Shown here: one piece after another, positions 1-8,658 of the stretch
Layout: each line of letters starts with the position of its first letter
Position numbering within the stretch: position 1 is the stretch's first letter
Made by a program: the position numbers and the translations under genes
Assembly: GCA_025399215.1 (NCBI GenBank)
Contig: MU621509.1
Coordinates: 1-12,863 of the forward strand
Reading direction: 5' to 3'
DNA length: 12,863 nucleotides
DNA from: Globomyces pollinis-pini
Lineage: Eukaryota; Chytridiomycota; Chytridiomycetes; Rhizophydiales; Globomycetaceae
Notes under the pieces: generated by a model
The model's database searches: none
What the model saw: the letters and a program-made list of their open reading frames with translations, nothing else
What the model was told of the DNA's origin: nothing

Positions 1-282
1 TTGAAATACAGTGCTCCAGCAAACATCCAACACTGGCGCTTCATGTTGTATGATAGCCTTCCCCGCAGCTGATCCATTTTGTTGAATTTCATATATCCTT
101 GTCTTTTAGTTGTCAGATCAAATAAAATGTGTACCTGATTATCCCAACTACCTACAGCCAAATAATCGGCCTGAGGAGAAAACATCATGCTGCTAATTCC
201 ATCTGTTGGAGGAGAAGCGACCTATGCATTAGAGCTGTAAATCCAGTACTTCAAAATCCTTCACTTGTTGTCCAAAAGACAT
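1..282 (-). CDS. RAE1: RAE1/GLE2 mRNA export factor, WD40 protein (5' part; runs off the left edge)
   Basis: RAE1/Gle2 is a WD40 beta-propeller that binds Nup98 at the nuclear pore and acts in mRNA export. Three exons are visible: 282-250 (11 codons from the start ATG), 221-135 (29 codons) and 102-1 (34 codons, continuing out of the window). Introns are 249-222 (28 nt) and 134-103 (32 nt), both GT-AG and phase 0. The joined protein has the family's N-terminal order: KDFEVASPPTDGISSMMFSP, then the blade motif LAVGSWDNQ, then RIYEIQQ, and APVLDVCWS opening the next repeat. The N-terminal tail before the first blade is short. BUB3 is a related propeller, but the K-D-x-E-V-x-S-P-P-x-D-x-I opening fits RAE1 better. 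Identity comes from remembered family motifs. Confidence 0.85.
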
Positions 283-392
283 GAGAAAATCAAGAAACAA
301 AAATCAACAGATCCAATGAATATACGACCATTTATATATTTAAGAAAAACTCATTGGTTTTCATTATACGGAACTAAAAATCTTTCCTTTTT
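283..392. promoter_or_regulatory. Compact divergent promoter between RAE1 (-) and the Acr2-like gene (+)
   Basis: Only 110 bp separate the two divergent start codons. On the minus strand a TATATAAA box at 338-331 lies about 50 nt upstream of the RAE1 ATG. No equally clear TATA box faces the plus-strand gene. The two genes must share regulatory sequence or tolerate each other's. Confidence 0.5.
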
Positions 393-868
393 ATGAAAAT
401 ACTTTCAATCAGTCGCCCATTGTATTGCCAACAGAGAACGTTAACCATCGAGAACATTCATGCAGAAACGGTTGCATTAAGATTAAAATCAAAGTCAGAG
501 TAGAAGTCATTGTTGCTAATCTTAGATTTCGTTATTTGATTTTAGATGTTCGTGAGAAATCTTACTATGATCAACTTCACATCAAAGGTGCTATTAATAT
601 AGAATCACAGGAAATAATGAAATGGAATGATTTATCACTATTGACTCCATATTTGAAGGATGTAAACCAACTGGTCTTGCATTGTCAACTCAGTCTCATT
701 AGATCTCCTGCATGTGCACTAAAAATCATCAATTTAACCAAATTAAAAAAAGATTTGGGGCCAATGAGAATTGGATTGTTGACAGGCGGTTTTAAAAGAT
801 GGGAAAGTCTTTATGGAACAAACACTGACCTTTGTGAAGGCACAAAATTATCAAAAAATGGCCCATAA
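393..868 (+). CDS. Small Cdc25-like rhodanese phosphatase / arsenate reductase-like protein (Ibp1/Acr2 type)
   Basis: Single-domain rhodanese/Cdc25-fold protein of 147 aa. Exon 1 is 393-493, a 32-nt intron (494-525, with a CTAAT element before the acceptor) follows, and exon 2 is 526-868. Splicing gives a smooth start: LTIENIHAETVALRLKSKFR, then YLILDVRE, the usual first rhodanese strand. The catalytic loop is HCQLSLIRS (Cys87, Arg93), a complete H-C-x5-R signature. GLLTGGFKRWESLYG near the end matches the family's closing helix. Yeast Acr2 (arsenate reductase) and fission yeast Ibp1 (phosphatase) share this length and layout. Sequence alone does not decide between arsenate reduction and protein dephosphorylation. 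The unspliced reading frame would start at 425 and lose the natural N terminus. Confidence 0.75.
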
Positions 869-1005
869 CGTATATCAACAAGCTGTTTTAAAGAGATCTT
901 TTAGTAAGATTTATTATAATAAATCTTTGATTAGAAGAACAAAGACATTGTCTTGTAAACGTCTCAACAAGTGTTTGATAATGTCTCTCTATTCTACCAT
1001 TAAGA

Positions 1006-1893
1006 ATGTTGTATAAATTACCTTCAGAGCTATTGACGTGTATATTCGATCATCTTCGGTTTGAGGATCTCATCATTTTACAATCAACGTGCAGGTCGTT
1101 TCGAAATCAGATACATTCAATCCAACCAAAAAGATTTCAGTGTTATCATTCAACAGATGACTATTTGCATGCTATTTCAAAAGATTTGTTTTATTGGCTA
1201 AATTCAGTCGATAAAATCAGTCGAAATTATTGTAAAAATCGCGATTCGGAGTTTGTATGGAGAAACAGCAAATGCTTGGTTCGAATCGGGAAAAATTGTA
1301 TGATAATGTTCCAGCTGCAAAGTATTCCAATGCGATTTATCAATGTAATCTTTTTATCTTAACATTAGAATGGCCCATTAAATATTCGGATAAACATAAA
1401 GAGTAGAGTAGATATTTCCATGACAAGAACACAAGCAGTATCAAGAATATTAGGTAGGATTAGTCTATCTTTGATACGTTTAGATGATGGAGTAAGGACA
1501 TTTTCAATTAGCTTATTGTCATCTATGCGCAATTACGATACAAGTCTTGTCAACTTGGGCAACTCTGATGATATAATTATTCAAACACGTTGGATCAATC
1601 AAGCATTAGATAAAGGATACGTTTTAAAGCGATTGAGCATGGGAACCATTGGATACGAATGTGACTATGATTCGCCCAATGAATCCAATACAACACTTTA
1701 TCCTGAAGATGAAGCTGTACAATTTGAGCAACCTCATTGGCAATTCTATGAAAAATCAAGAGTTTCCAAGTTGGTTGCGTTCTGTGGATTGGAAGGTGGT
1801 TCAACTTGGTATCAACCCGATGACAAAAAGGCATTACAAAAGTACCTTCAGCTTCTATGTAAGCGGTGGAAATCAAATTACATCACAATCTAA
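1006..1893 (+). CDS. F-box domain protein, function unknown beyond the F-box
   Basis: The N terminus is a clear F-box: LPSELLTCIFDHLRFEDLII followed by LQSTCRSFRNQI (residues about 5-37), the segment that binds Skp1 in SCF ubiquitin ligases. Exon 1 is 1006-1344 and exon 2 is 1369-1893. The 24-nt intron at 1345-1368 is phase 0 and joins two open frames that are otherwise separated by a stop, giving 287 aa. I see no recognisable substrate-binding repeat (no WD40 or regular leucine-rich repeat) in the remaining 250 residues, so the target is unknown. A second tiny intron near the 3' end (GTAC at 1841 to AG near 1862) would give a different C-terminal tail; I prefer the unspliced end. The gene converges on SDHAF2 with about 60 bp between the stop codons. 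Confidence 0.65.
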
Positions 1894-1952
1894 CATCAAA
1901 AACTAAAAGGTTCAAGAACATCATCCGATTGAGAATACATTCGATTATTTAT

Positions 1953-2454
1953 TTAATCCAAAGTTGGCATTTTTAAAACTACTTTTGACTTGTTTTTGCA
2001 GTGTTCAACTAATTCAGGCCAAAATGATAACATTTGAATGTGTTTCGGTACATGTTTAGCTCCAGTTGACCAATAGTAAATATCCCAATCATTTTCATCC
2101 AATAACGAATCGTATTCTTCCAATTGTGAGAGAGACATATTTTTGAGAGCTATTTTAGCATACGTACCCAGTAGTAAGTCAGTCTAAAAATCAATAGAAT
2201 AATAAGATTACCTCCAATATTCCACGTTTTCTTGAATTATATACTAATCTAGCTCTTTTATTTTCAATTGATTCATTTTCTCTTTTTAAAGGAGGAGGAA
2301 TAGGAATTGATAAATCGTATGTATTATGATTGTCTTTTGAAGTTGGATAAGGTACAATCCATTCCTTTGGTTCTCCTGAAAACGCTGAAAAGTTTCTACT
2401 CCTTGTAGTTAAAGTTTTTAAGACTCTGATTCCTTGTCTGACGAACATCTCCAT
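1953..2454 (-). CDS. SDH5: Succinate dehydrogenase assembly factor 2 (SDHAF2/Sdh5), mitochondrial
   Basis: SDHAF2/Sdh5 promotes covalent FAD attachment to the flavoprotein subunit of succinate dehydrogenase in the mitochondrial matrix. Exon 1 is 2454-2212, a 28-nt phase-0 intron lies at 2211-2184, and exon 2 is 2183-1953, giving 157 aa. Across the junction the family core is restored: ENKRARLVYNSRKRGILE continues into TDLLLGTYA, then LEEYDSLLDENDWDIYYW. The N terminus MFVRQGIRVLKTLTTRSR is basic and free of acidic residues, as expected for a mitochondrial presequence. I start at the Met at 2454; the Met at 2448 is equally good. The frame stays open to a Met at 2523, but that would put an aromatic-rich, non-targeting stretch first. 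Confidence 0.88.
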
Positions 2455-2831
2455 GAAAAATGTAAAATTGAAAAAATGTTTCCAATATGATTTCATTGGA
2501 ATGATTTCGATCTGGAAAATCAAAAACAGGACTGGATTATTCCATTGACTTGCTGTATATCACGAATTGATAAAGTATTGAAGAGTCTAATAGCATACAA
2601 ATTAATGAATTATTTAACACAAACATTTGGAGACAAACAAATTGTAAACTATTCTTTGCACTTTACAAAGAGATAACTCATTTACCAAATTGTACAGCTT
2701 TTATACATACAGTAATTTCATTTTCTATTTGTTATTTATCTAATGGTCGTTATTTAAACTCATTTACAAAGATCAGTTTATTTATCAATTTCAATCCAAA
2801 TTTATAAAAATGATTTAGGTATTTATTTATA
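2455..2831. other. Intergenic: SDHAF2 promoter side and sulfate permease 3' flank
   Basis: 377 bp without a recognisable gene. On the minus strand it contains TATAAAA (2705-2699), about 245 nt upstream of the SDHAF2 start, and otherwise AT-rich sequence. A pyrimidine-rich TTTCCAG just upstream of the SDHAF2 frame could be the acceptor of a 5'-UTR intron; this is not established. Confidence 0.4.
2822..2827 (-). terminator. Poly(A) signal AATAAA of the sulfate permease gene
   Basis: AATAAA on the minus strand lies a few bases after the TGA stop (2834-2832) of the permease gene. Confidence 0.5.
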
Positions 2832-4981
2832 TCAAACATTAAGCACAGATCCTTCCTTTGAACCGACACTAACGGTATCTGATAAAGATGCTATACTATT
2901 TTTCTTGGACGCAGCAGCTACAGCCTGATCAATCGTTCGAAAGATACGTCCTTTTCGAAGTTCATTAATATCAGAACTTGAACTACCATCTAACCACACA
3001 TCACTATGTACCACTGGAACCACATCATGTTTGCTACCCAGTTCATAAAAGTAGTCCAAGATATGTTGATGGTGTGGTCGAACGTGTGCAAAGTAAAATG
3101 AAATGTGACCACCTGCGTACTTTTCAAGGTCAGCGCGAATATCCACAAGTGTTTGTAAACCGGTAGAATCGATATTGTTCACTGATGCAAAATCAAACAC
3201 AACTGCATTCAAAATTGGAATCTCGTTGACTGGATTTTGTGTATCATCAAACCAAACAGGTAGATAAGCGGACGACACCTTTGCTTCATTCACAGTATCT
3301 TCACACCACAGTTTTTCACTCGTTTCTTTGTTTTGACCATTGTACTTTGTATTGGCTTGGATCCACGATTTCACATTGTCAGATACATAATTTGCATTTG
3401 GATATGTCAATGACTCTTCAACTCGGAACACTGCAACTCCCGGTGGTGATGACTTTACAGATACAATTTCATTTTCTTGTTTGATTTCTTCATAACCAAT
3501 CCATCCTCCACTTTCATCACGGACTAATGCATGTACATTTGGTCGAGCAACGCGGTATAATAAAACAATAAGGGCAAATGCTACACTGGTAAAGATTCCA
3601 TTTTCAATCGAGCTGAAGATGGTTGCCAATAGTGCAATCAAAAATGATAAGAAATCAAAAACTTCGATTTCCCATAGTTCTCTGATAGTAGCTGGTCGAG
3701 AAAGTAGATCACTGATCGAGTTTATAATGATAGCAGCTAAAGTTGCATTTGGGATAAATTGAAAAACTGGAGTAATAACGTAGATGGCAAGGAGAACAAC
3801 TATGGCAGTAAAAACTCCTGATAATGGAGTACGAGCACCGGATCTAGATTTAATGGATGATCGGGAGAATGAACCAGTGGCACTGAATCCTCCAAATAGA
3901 GATCCAATGGTATTGACTAGACCAACGGCAACGATTTCTTGGTTGGCATTGGGACGATATCCATTGATTCTTCCAAATGATTTGGCAACAGCAATTTGTT
4001 CAAGAATACCAACCAACACCACTGATCCTATGGCAGGTGCAACTTTAGGAAAGTCTTCAAATGATGGCACGTCAAAATAGTTAAGACCACGAGGAATATT
4101 TCCAACAATTCGGAACTTTAAATCCTTTGGTGCCAATCCATTATTCACAAAGTAACTGATGATAATGAACAATATGACAGTGACTCCGTTAGCGGCTTGG
4201 CCAACCCATTGGAACCATTTATGACCTTTTGATACAAAGTAATAGGTTGATAGACGGAAGATAATCAGTAGAGCCAAAGAAGAGAGCCCAATGACAGCGT
4301 CAAATCGTAGTTTTCCAATGGATCCAACAGTGTCAATAAGGACTTGGTAAGCGGCATTGTTTGTATTGATCCCAGGGATTCCAAGCAACCCCTGGAGTTG
4401 GCCAGTGATGATCTGTACACCGGCACCAGTAGTAAATCCTAAATCGGATTAGATCAATACAGTCAATTACCAGCAATAACAGGAGTTGGGATCAGATCAA
4501 CAATAATTCCAAGTTGAAACAACCCTATAAAAGTTTCAACCAATCCAGCGAAAAATGCCAATGAAACAGAGAAGACCACTGGAGATAGTCCAGTATTTAC
4601 ATTATAGGTAGCCATCAACTGACCACTTAATTGAGACATTACCGCAGTTGCACCAATTGTCACATCTACAATAAGCTAAAGGCGTGACATACCTTTGGAT
4701 GTAGCAAATAGAAAGTAACTGATCAAACCCACAAAGGAAGTGTACAGACCATGTTCAAGAGGGAGACCAGCAAGTTTGGCATAGGCAAGTGCTTGTGGGA
4801 TAACAAGCATTCCAACAGTTAATCCAGCGATCAAATCACCGAACAACCAAGTACGATTATATTTAGGTAGCCATTGGATAAAAGGAAATCTATCCTTGAT
4901 GAATGTAACAGAGGATTTTGGGAGCTCATGAACAGTTGATTTTAAATAGGTAGTAACTTTTTCTGATGTTAGCTTTACCAT
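2832..4981 (-). CDS. Sulfate permease, SulP/SLC26 family with C-terminal STAS domain
   Basis: Plasma-membrane sulfate transporter of the SulP family, 696 aa, the usual size for fungal sulfate permeases. Exons: 4981-4693, 4665-4471 and 4438-2832. Introns of 27 nt (4692-4666) and 32 nt (4470-4439), both phase 1, rebuild the conserved signatures GMLVIPQALAYAKLAGLP (about residues 57-74) and ATSKDVTIGATAVMSQLSGQ at the first junction, and PVIAGFTTGAGVQIITGQ at the second. Many hydrophobic segments follow, including the LFGGFSATGSFSRSSIKSRSG stretch typical of the family. A STAS domain occupies about residues 490-673, with FDFASVNNIDSTGLQTL containing the D-S-T-G element. The tail is rich in Ser and could be phosphorylated. 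The family also moves other anions, but the overall pattern is fungal sulfate permease. Confidence 0.92.
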
Positions 4982-5542
4982 TTGAATATCTAAAACTCAT
5001 TTAAATTTTCCCTGATTATAAATGTTTTTTTCTGGTGATTTTCTATTACGCGATGTGGTGCCTTTTCAAATGGAAATGTCGTGATTTGATGTGGCGTGCA
5101 TCGAATTCTACAACAGATTGTTCTATGGTGATAGTAACAACACGATCGTATTTGATTTGAATGCCGAGTGTAAATCAGTGCCTTTTGTGGTAGAAATGAA
5201 AGCAATCTGGATATGTTTACCCCAAGAACTTCCAAGCTTAATTTTCCTCCTGTTTTTCCAGAGGCAAGTTTTTCCGCGTTGGGGAAATAGTGGGAAACTC
5301 AAGTTCCTGTTAATAAATACTTCAGAGTCAACTTCAGCTGTAAGACGCGAATACTTATAATTGAAATTTCATGAACCTTGACTGGCACCTGTATAAATAT
5401 AGAATTACGATATAATGTGCACCAAAATCTTATTTTCCTAGTCCATCATTCCTTTAATCCTTAATGTTCTGTGAACCCAAGGTTTTTTGAAAATGAGGCT
5501 TGTTGAGTCAAATTGAAACTACTATTCAGTTGACTAATATTT
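4982..5542. promoter_or_regulatory. Divergent promoter region between the sulfate permease (-) and the MED4-like gene (+)
   Basis: 561 bp with no convincing gene; the open frames here have no recognisable motifs. TATAAATA at 5392-5399 points to the plus-strand gene about 145 nt downstream. TGAGTCA at 5504-5510 is a perfect Gcn4/AP-1-type core. Two nearly identical GATGTGGYG words at 5052-5060 and 5088-5096 lie 70-115 bp upstream of the permease ATG. Read toward the permease the second contains GCCACA, resembling the yeast Met31/32 core; that link to sulfur control is only inference. Confidence 0.45.
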
Positions 5543-6587
5543 ATGAAAATAACAGTAGTAACCAAAGACACTGAAGAATCCGGAAACAATACAACATTAT
5601 CAAGCTATTCAACTAATGTCAGTAGATTCGATGAACTATTTAAAGCTACTGAAGCATTAACTAGTAAATTGGAGGTGGAAATTACCAAAAGACCATTGAT
5701 TAGGAATACAAATAATAGTCAATCTGATTTGGTCAATCAAATCAATGATGTGTTTCGACATCAACAATCGATTAATCATTTGCAATACTCTATCACATCT
5801 GCTAATTATATGGCAAATATTGTGAATTTTACAAAGAATAAGAAATTAGAAGTACCTCATATATTTCTAATTCATTTAATATTTAGGTAAAAACAATAGA
5901 ATGATTTATTGATGTTAGAACATCATTGCAAGAGGTCAAAAGGAAATTCTATCATTGACAAGAACAATTTCAACTCTAAAGACTACAATAGAGTCATTAG
6001 ATCAAGATATAAGTACACAGAAAGAAGAAGCGATTCGATTGGAAATATGTTTAAAAGATACTCAAGCTGTATTAAAAAAAGCAATCATTCAGTATCGACG
6101 TGAATTGGATGAACAAAAAGAAAAAATTGAAGCTCAAGGTATAGATTATATTAAATTGATTATTAAGGAATTCAAATTGTTCAACTGGCGAAATCTCGAA
6201 TCATGTTGGATGGATGTGTAGATTTAGGGTATACCAATCCATATAACCAATTAGACTACTCCTAATATCAATTATGTTCATGCGTAACACTTTACTCAAA
6301 TCCCTTTTAAACAACTTCATTATTTTTACTCCACCAAAATGGAAACGAACGTTGAGGAGTATTCTTCAATTTATATCTGTCATGACATTATTTGCAAGAC
6401 TACGATATTTCTTGTCACTAATTGGAATTCATGGAGGGTATGTATATACATTTAGATAATTACTAGTGTTGGATCCATATCAGAATATGCTAGATATATA
6501 TTTGGACTATCAAAACCTCCTACATTTTCATCTATTGTATCATTACCTCCAAAGCCATTCAATGATAGAAAGTTGATCAAACCGTGA
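5543..6587 (+). CDS. MED4: Probable Mediator complex subunit 4 (MED4); middle of the gene uncertain
   Basis: MED4 is a coiled-coil subunit of the Mediator middle module in RNA polymerase II transcription. Exon model: 5543-5851, 5919-6138, 6168-6228, 6255-6437 and 6467-6587; all junctions are in phase, giving 297 aa. Exon 2 encodes a long heptad-rich coil (ESLDQDISTQKEEAIRLEIC, then LKDTQAVLKKAIIQYRREL), which I align from memory to the MED4 core. Exon 5 encodes VGSISEYARYI then GLSKPPTF, resembling the MED4 motif around IIKYAHRIS followed by a proline-containing segment. Exons 3 and 4 do not look like MED4: exon 4 (183 nt, phase 2 at both ends) is unusually hydrophobic and can be skipped without changing frame. 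The first intron is a 67-nt compound. AATAAA at 6587-6592 overlaps the last base of the TGA stop. It could be another coiled-coil protein, or a partly decayed copy. Confidence 0.5.
5852..5918 (+). other. Compound intron made of two abutting GT-AG units (35 + 32 nt)
   Basis: Unit 1 is 5852-5886 (GTACCT...TTTAG) and unit 2 is 5887-5918 (GTAAAA...GTTAG), with zero bases between them (AG|GT). Removing only unit 1 leaves an in-frame TGA after GTA AAA ACA ATA GAA. Removing only unit 2 shifts the frame into a stop. Removing all 67 nt joins NKKLE to NIIARGQKEILSLT in frame. Confidence 0.55.
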
Positions 6588-6669
6588 ATAAAAATGTACT
6601 TAACACCATCTGATCAAATTTGTCATACATAAAAAACAATTTAAATAGTGAAAGTTATATTAATATTCT

Positions 6670-7759
6670 TCAATGATTTACATGTTCATTGTTTCTTGCT
6701 TGTAGTTCCAATTCCTGCTGAAATCTTTGAGCAAATTCAGCTATGGTAGAATTTTCAGAGAAATCAAAGGCTTCTTTAGGTAATCGATTATGCGTGTAAG
6801 CTGGTTGATTACTTTGAGCTTCATCAGCTGATTTGTTGTATCTAAAAACTGGCTCGTTAAACTCTTGGACTAACAATTCACTCCATTCAAATAGTAATGG
6901 GTCTGTGGATGGAATGAATGGATTAAAGTCAACGATTCGTACATAAAATTGATTGGTGCAATAGACATCCAAAACATCTAGAAATTAATTGAATGTTTAA
7001 ATCTTACAGTTGGCTGAGGGAAATTTGTTTTGTACTTTAGCGTCAAAAAACTCTTCAATTGCATCTAACAAATTATCTTTAATATCAGTTAGAAATGAAT
7101 AATATTGACGAATATCTCTTTGGCAAACACCTATTTCGATAAATTCATATCTCGGTACCTATCAGTTGATTATTTCGAATAAAACAACGAAATTCATATG
7201 CAGAATCTATTTTTCTCCACTCTCTCAAAGCCAAATTGAATTGAGGAGATTCACTAACTTGCTGACAGTATTCATACGCATGGAACAAATCATGAATGAT
7301 GAAATCACTCGATTTTAACAATATATATATATCAGCTGGCTTTGTGCATTCCAATGAATTACCAAATGCAATCCATGCAGCATCTTTTGGTGAACTCCAG
7401 TTCAATTTGGGAAATATGGATCCTCCTAATTCTTCTACTGCCTTTTCAACCAACAAATCCAGTTCAGGAAATTCAACCAAATTTGTTGAATCATGAGAAT
7501 CCACTTCTGAATTGGAACTGTCCGAATCAGAATCCACATCATATTCATATGAATGAGAAGTGTTCATTCCAGCTACATAAACTGAATCCGAGCTTAAATA
7601 TGAAATAAACTCTTCAGACAAAGGGACAAATACAGTTGGTATAGAGTACCTGGCAAACTTTGGATACCATTCTATAATGCTACAATAATCGATATCCTGC
7701 TTGGTAACTGATGGAAATGTGATTGGCGACGGTGTTGATTCTTCAGTGACTTCTACCAT
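6670..7759 (-). CDS. CDC123: CDC123/D123 family protein, eIF2 assembly factor
   Basis: CDC123 is an ATP-grasp-fold chaperone that joins the eIF2 alpha and gamma subunits, needed for translation initiation. Exons: 7759-7159, 7130-7008 and 6977-6670, with introns of 28 nt (7158-7131) and 30 nt (7007-6978), both phase 1; product 343 aa. The N terminus carries YCSIIEWYPKFARYSIPTVF, then FPKLNWSSPKDAAWI. The first junction restores FRCFIRNNQLIGVCQRDIRQ, then YYSFL, and the second gives NYVLDVYCTNQFYVRIVDFN with Asp258 and Asn260 in the metal-binding D-x-N, followed by PF and TDPLLFEWSEL. An acidic Ser/Asp stretch (about residues 74-92) sits where the family has a variable acidic loop. The stop lies 82 bp from that of the convergent MED4-like gene. 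Confidence 0.95.
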
Positions 7760-8259
7760 AAAAATATTGGAAAAAAATGACAGACATAACTTGGATGGTA
7801 AGCAACTTCTTTAATATTTGATTCATTAATGTATACGAAATGTAGTCAAAAAATTAAAGAAGTTGCCCAATATCAAGGTATTGAATGCATGAAAGAAACA
7901 GTATTTCGAATTTCATGATCACTTTGATACACAAATTAAGAACTTGATTATAATCAAGCTTATTTCAGAAACATAGTCAATAACTACTTGATTATTATGC
8001 AATTCAGGATAATTTATAATTGGGTAAGAAAAGAGTGATTTCAAAACATTCAGTTAGTTGACTATCCCGTTTGAATTCTTCTGAATAGAAATTGAAAACT
8101 ACTATTAAATAGTCGATCATTATTGAGAGTCAGGAGAGAGAGTGCGCCATTAGTGCGGAAGAGGGGATAAATCAGACCCAGATAACAAAATGCAGATAAG
8201 CTATATCCATTTCAGACATATAAATAGATAGAAAACTTGCCATTTTAAAAAACAAAACT
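7760..8259. promoter_or_regulatory. Divergent intergenic region between CDC123 (-) and the NDUFA4-like gene (+)
   Basis: 500 bp with no gene. It contains a perfect 14-bp inverted repeat (7802-7815 and 7853-7866) close to the CDC123 start, a perfect 16-bp palindrome at 7943-7958, and TATAAATA at 8219-8226, which lies 34 bp before the plus-strand ATG and implies a very short 5' leader there. Confidence 0.5.
7802..7866. repeat. Perfect 14-bp inverted repeat with 37-nt loop
   Basis: Left arm GCAACTTCTTTAAT (7802-7815); right arm ATTAAAGAAGTTGC (7853-7866), an exact reverse complement. It begins 43 bp upstream of the CDC123 start codon, so it could fold in the 5' leader or act as paired protein sites. 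No known motif is recognised. Confidence 0.6.
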
Positions 8260-8529
8260 ATGGGAAAATACGGATTATCTCCAAGTAAAATTCCAGTTGG
8301 TGTTTATCCAATCGGAGTGTTCATCGGATTCGCTTGTGCTGTGGGTGGATACTATTGCTATCACATCATTCAAAATCCTGATAATGTATTTGATCGTAAG
8401 AAAAATCCTAGACCATGGGAATCAGTCCAACAACACCAAACCACAAAGATGTAAGATATACTGACACTGATGATTAGGTACAATCCTACTGGACATTTCA
8501 AGGAACAATGGAAACGTAATTCATTGTAA
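8260..8529 (+). CDS. NDUFA4/MLRQ-like mitochondrial inner-membrane subunit
   Basis: Small single-span membrane protein of 80 aa. Exon 1 is 8260-8450, a 27-nt phase-2 intron follows (8451-8477), and exon 2 is 8478-8529. The layout matches the MLRQ/NDUFA4 family: a short N terminus, IPVGVYPIGVFIGFACAVGG as the membrane segment (about residues 12-35), then NPDNVFDRKKNPRPWE, equivalent to the family's N-P-D-x-x-x-D-R-x-N-P-x-P-W. Without splicing the protein would end at TTKM; splicing adds the short YNPTGHFKEQWKRNSL tail. NDUFA4 was first assigned to complex I and later to cytochrome c oxidase; which complex applies here cannot be told. AATAAA follows 4 bases after the stop. Confidence 0.82.
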
Positions 8530-8533
8530 CTTC

Positions 8534-8539
8534 AATAAA
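8534..8539 (+). terminator. Poly(A) signal AATAAA of the NDUFA4-like gene
   Basis: AATAAA just after the TAA at 8527-8529. It is unusually close to the stop, so the 3' UTR would be short. Confidence 0.45.
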
Positions 8540-8658
8540 CGAACGCATCTTTTATAATCCTTTGTACTATGCTATTACCATTTCACATACTAATCTCATA
8601 AAAGCAAAAAAGTTTATCATTTCGTTTTTCGGACAGGAACTTTCCATTTTCACACACA

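Noticed and set aside
1278..1288. GGTTCGAATCG, a perfect tRNA B-box-like word
   Set aside because: It lies in the F-box coding frame; no acceptor stem, A box or cloverleaf could be found around it.
2455..2523. N-terminal extension of SDHAF2 to the Met at 2523
   Set aside because: The added residues are aromatic and include acidic ones, and would hide the basic mitochondrial presequence; a downstream Met is better.
3784..4080. Open frame of 98 codons on the plus strand
   Set aside because: It is antisense to the well-supported sulfate permease and shows no domain.
5091..5360. Open frame of 89 codons upstream of the MED4-like gene
   Set aside because: It has no recognisable motif, lies in the divergent promoter and precedes the TATA box.
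5887..5952. An alternative coding reading of the MED4-like gene (VKTIE, stop, FIDVRTSLQEVKR) suggesting a nonsense mutation plus a frameshift
   Set aside because: It needs both a stop and a one-base shift, while removal of the 67-nt intron gives a clean in-frame join that fits the MED4 core better.
7296..7608. Overlapping plus-strand open frames
   Set aside because: They are shadows of CDC123 exon 1 on the opposite strand.
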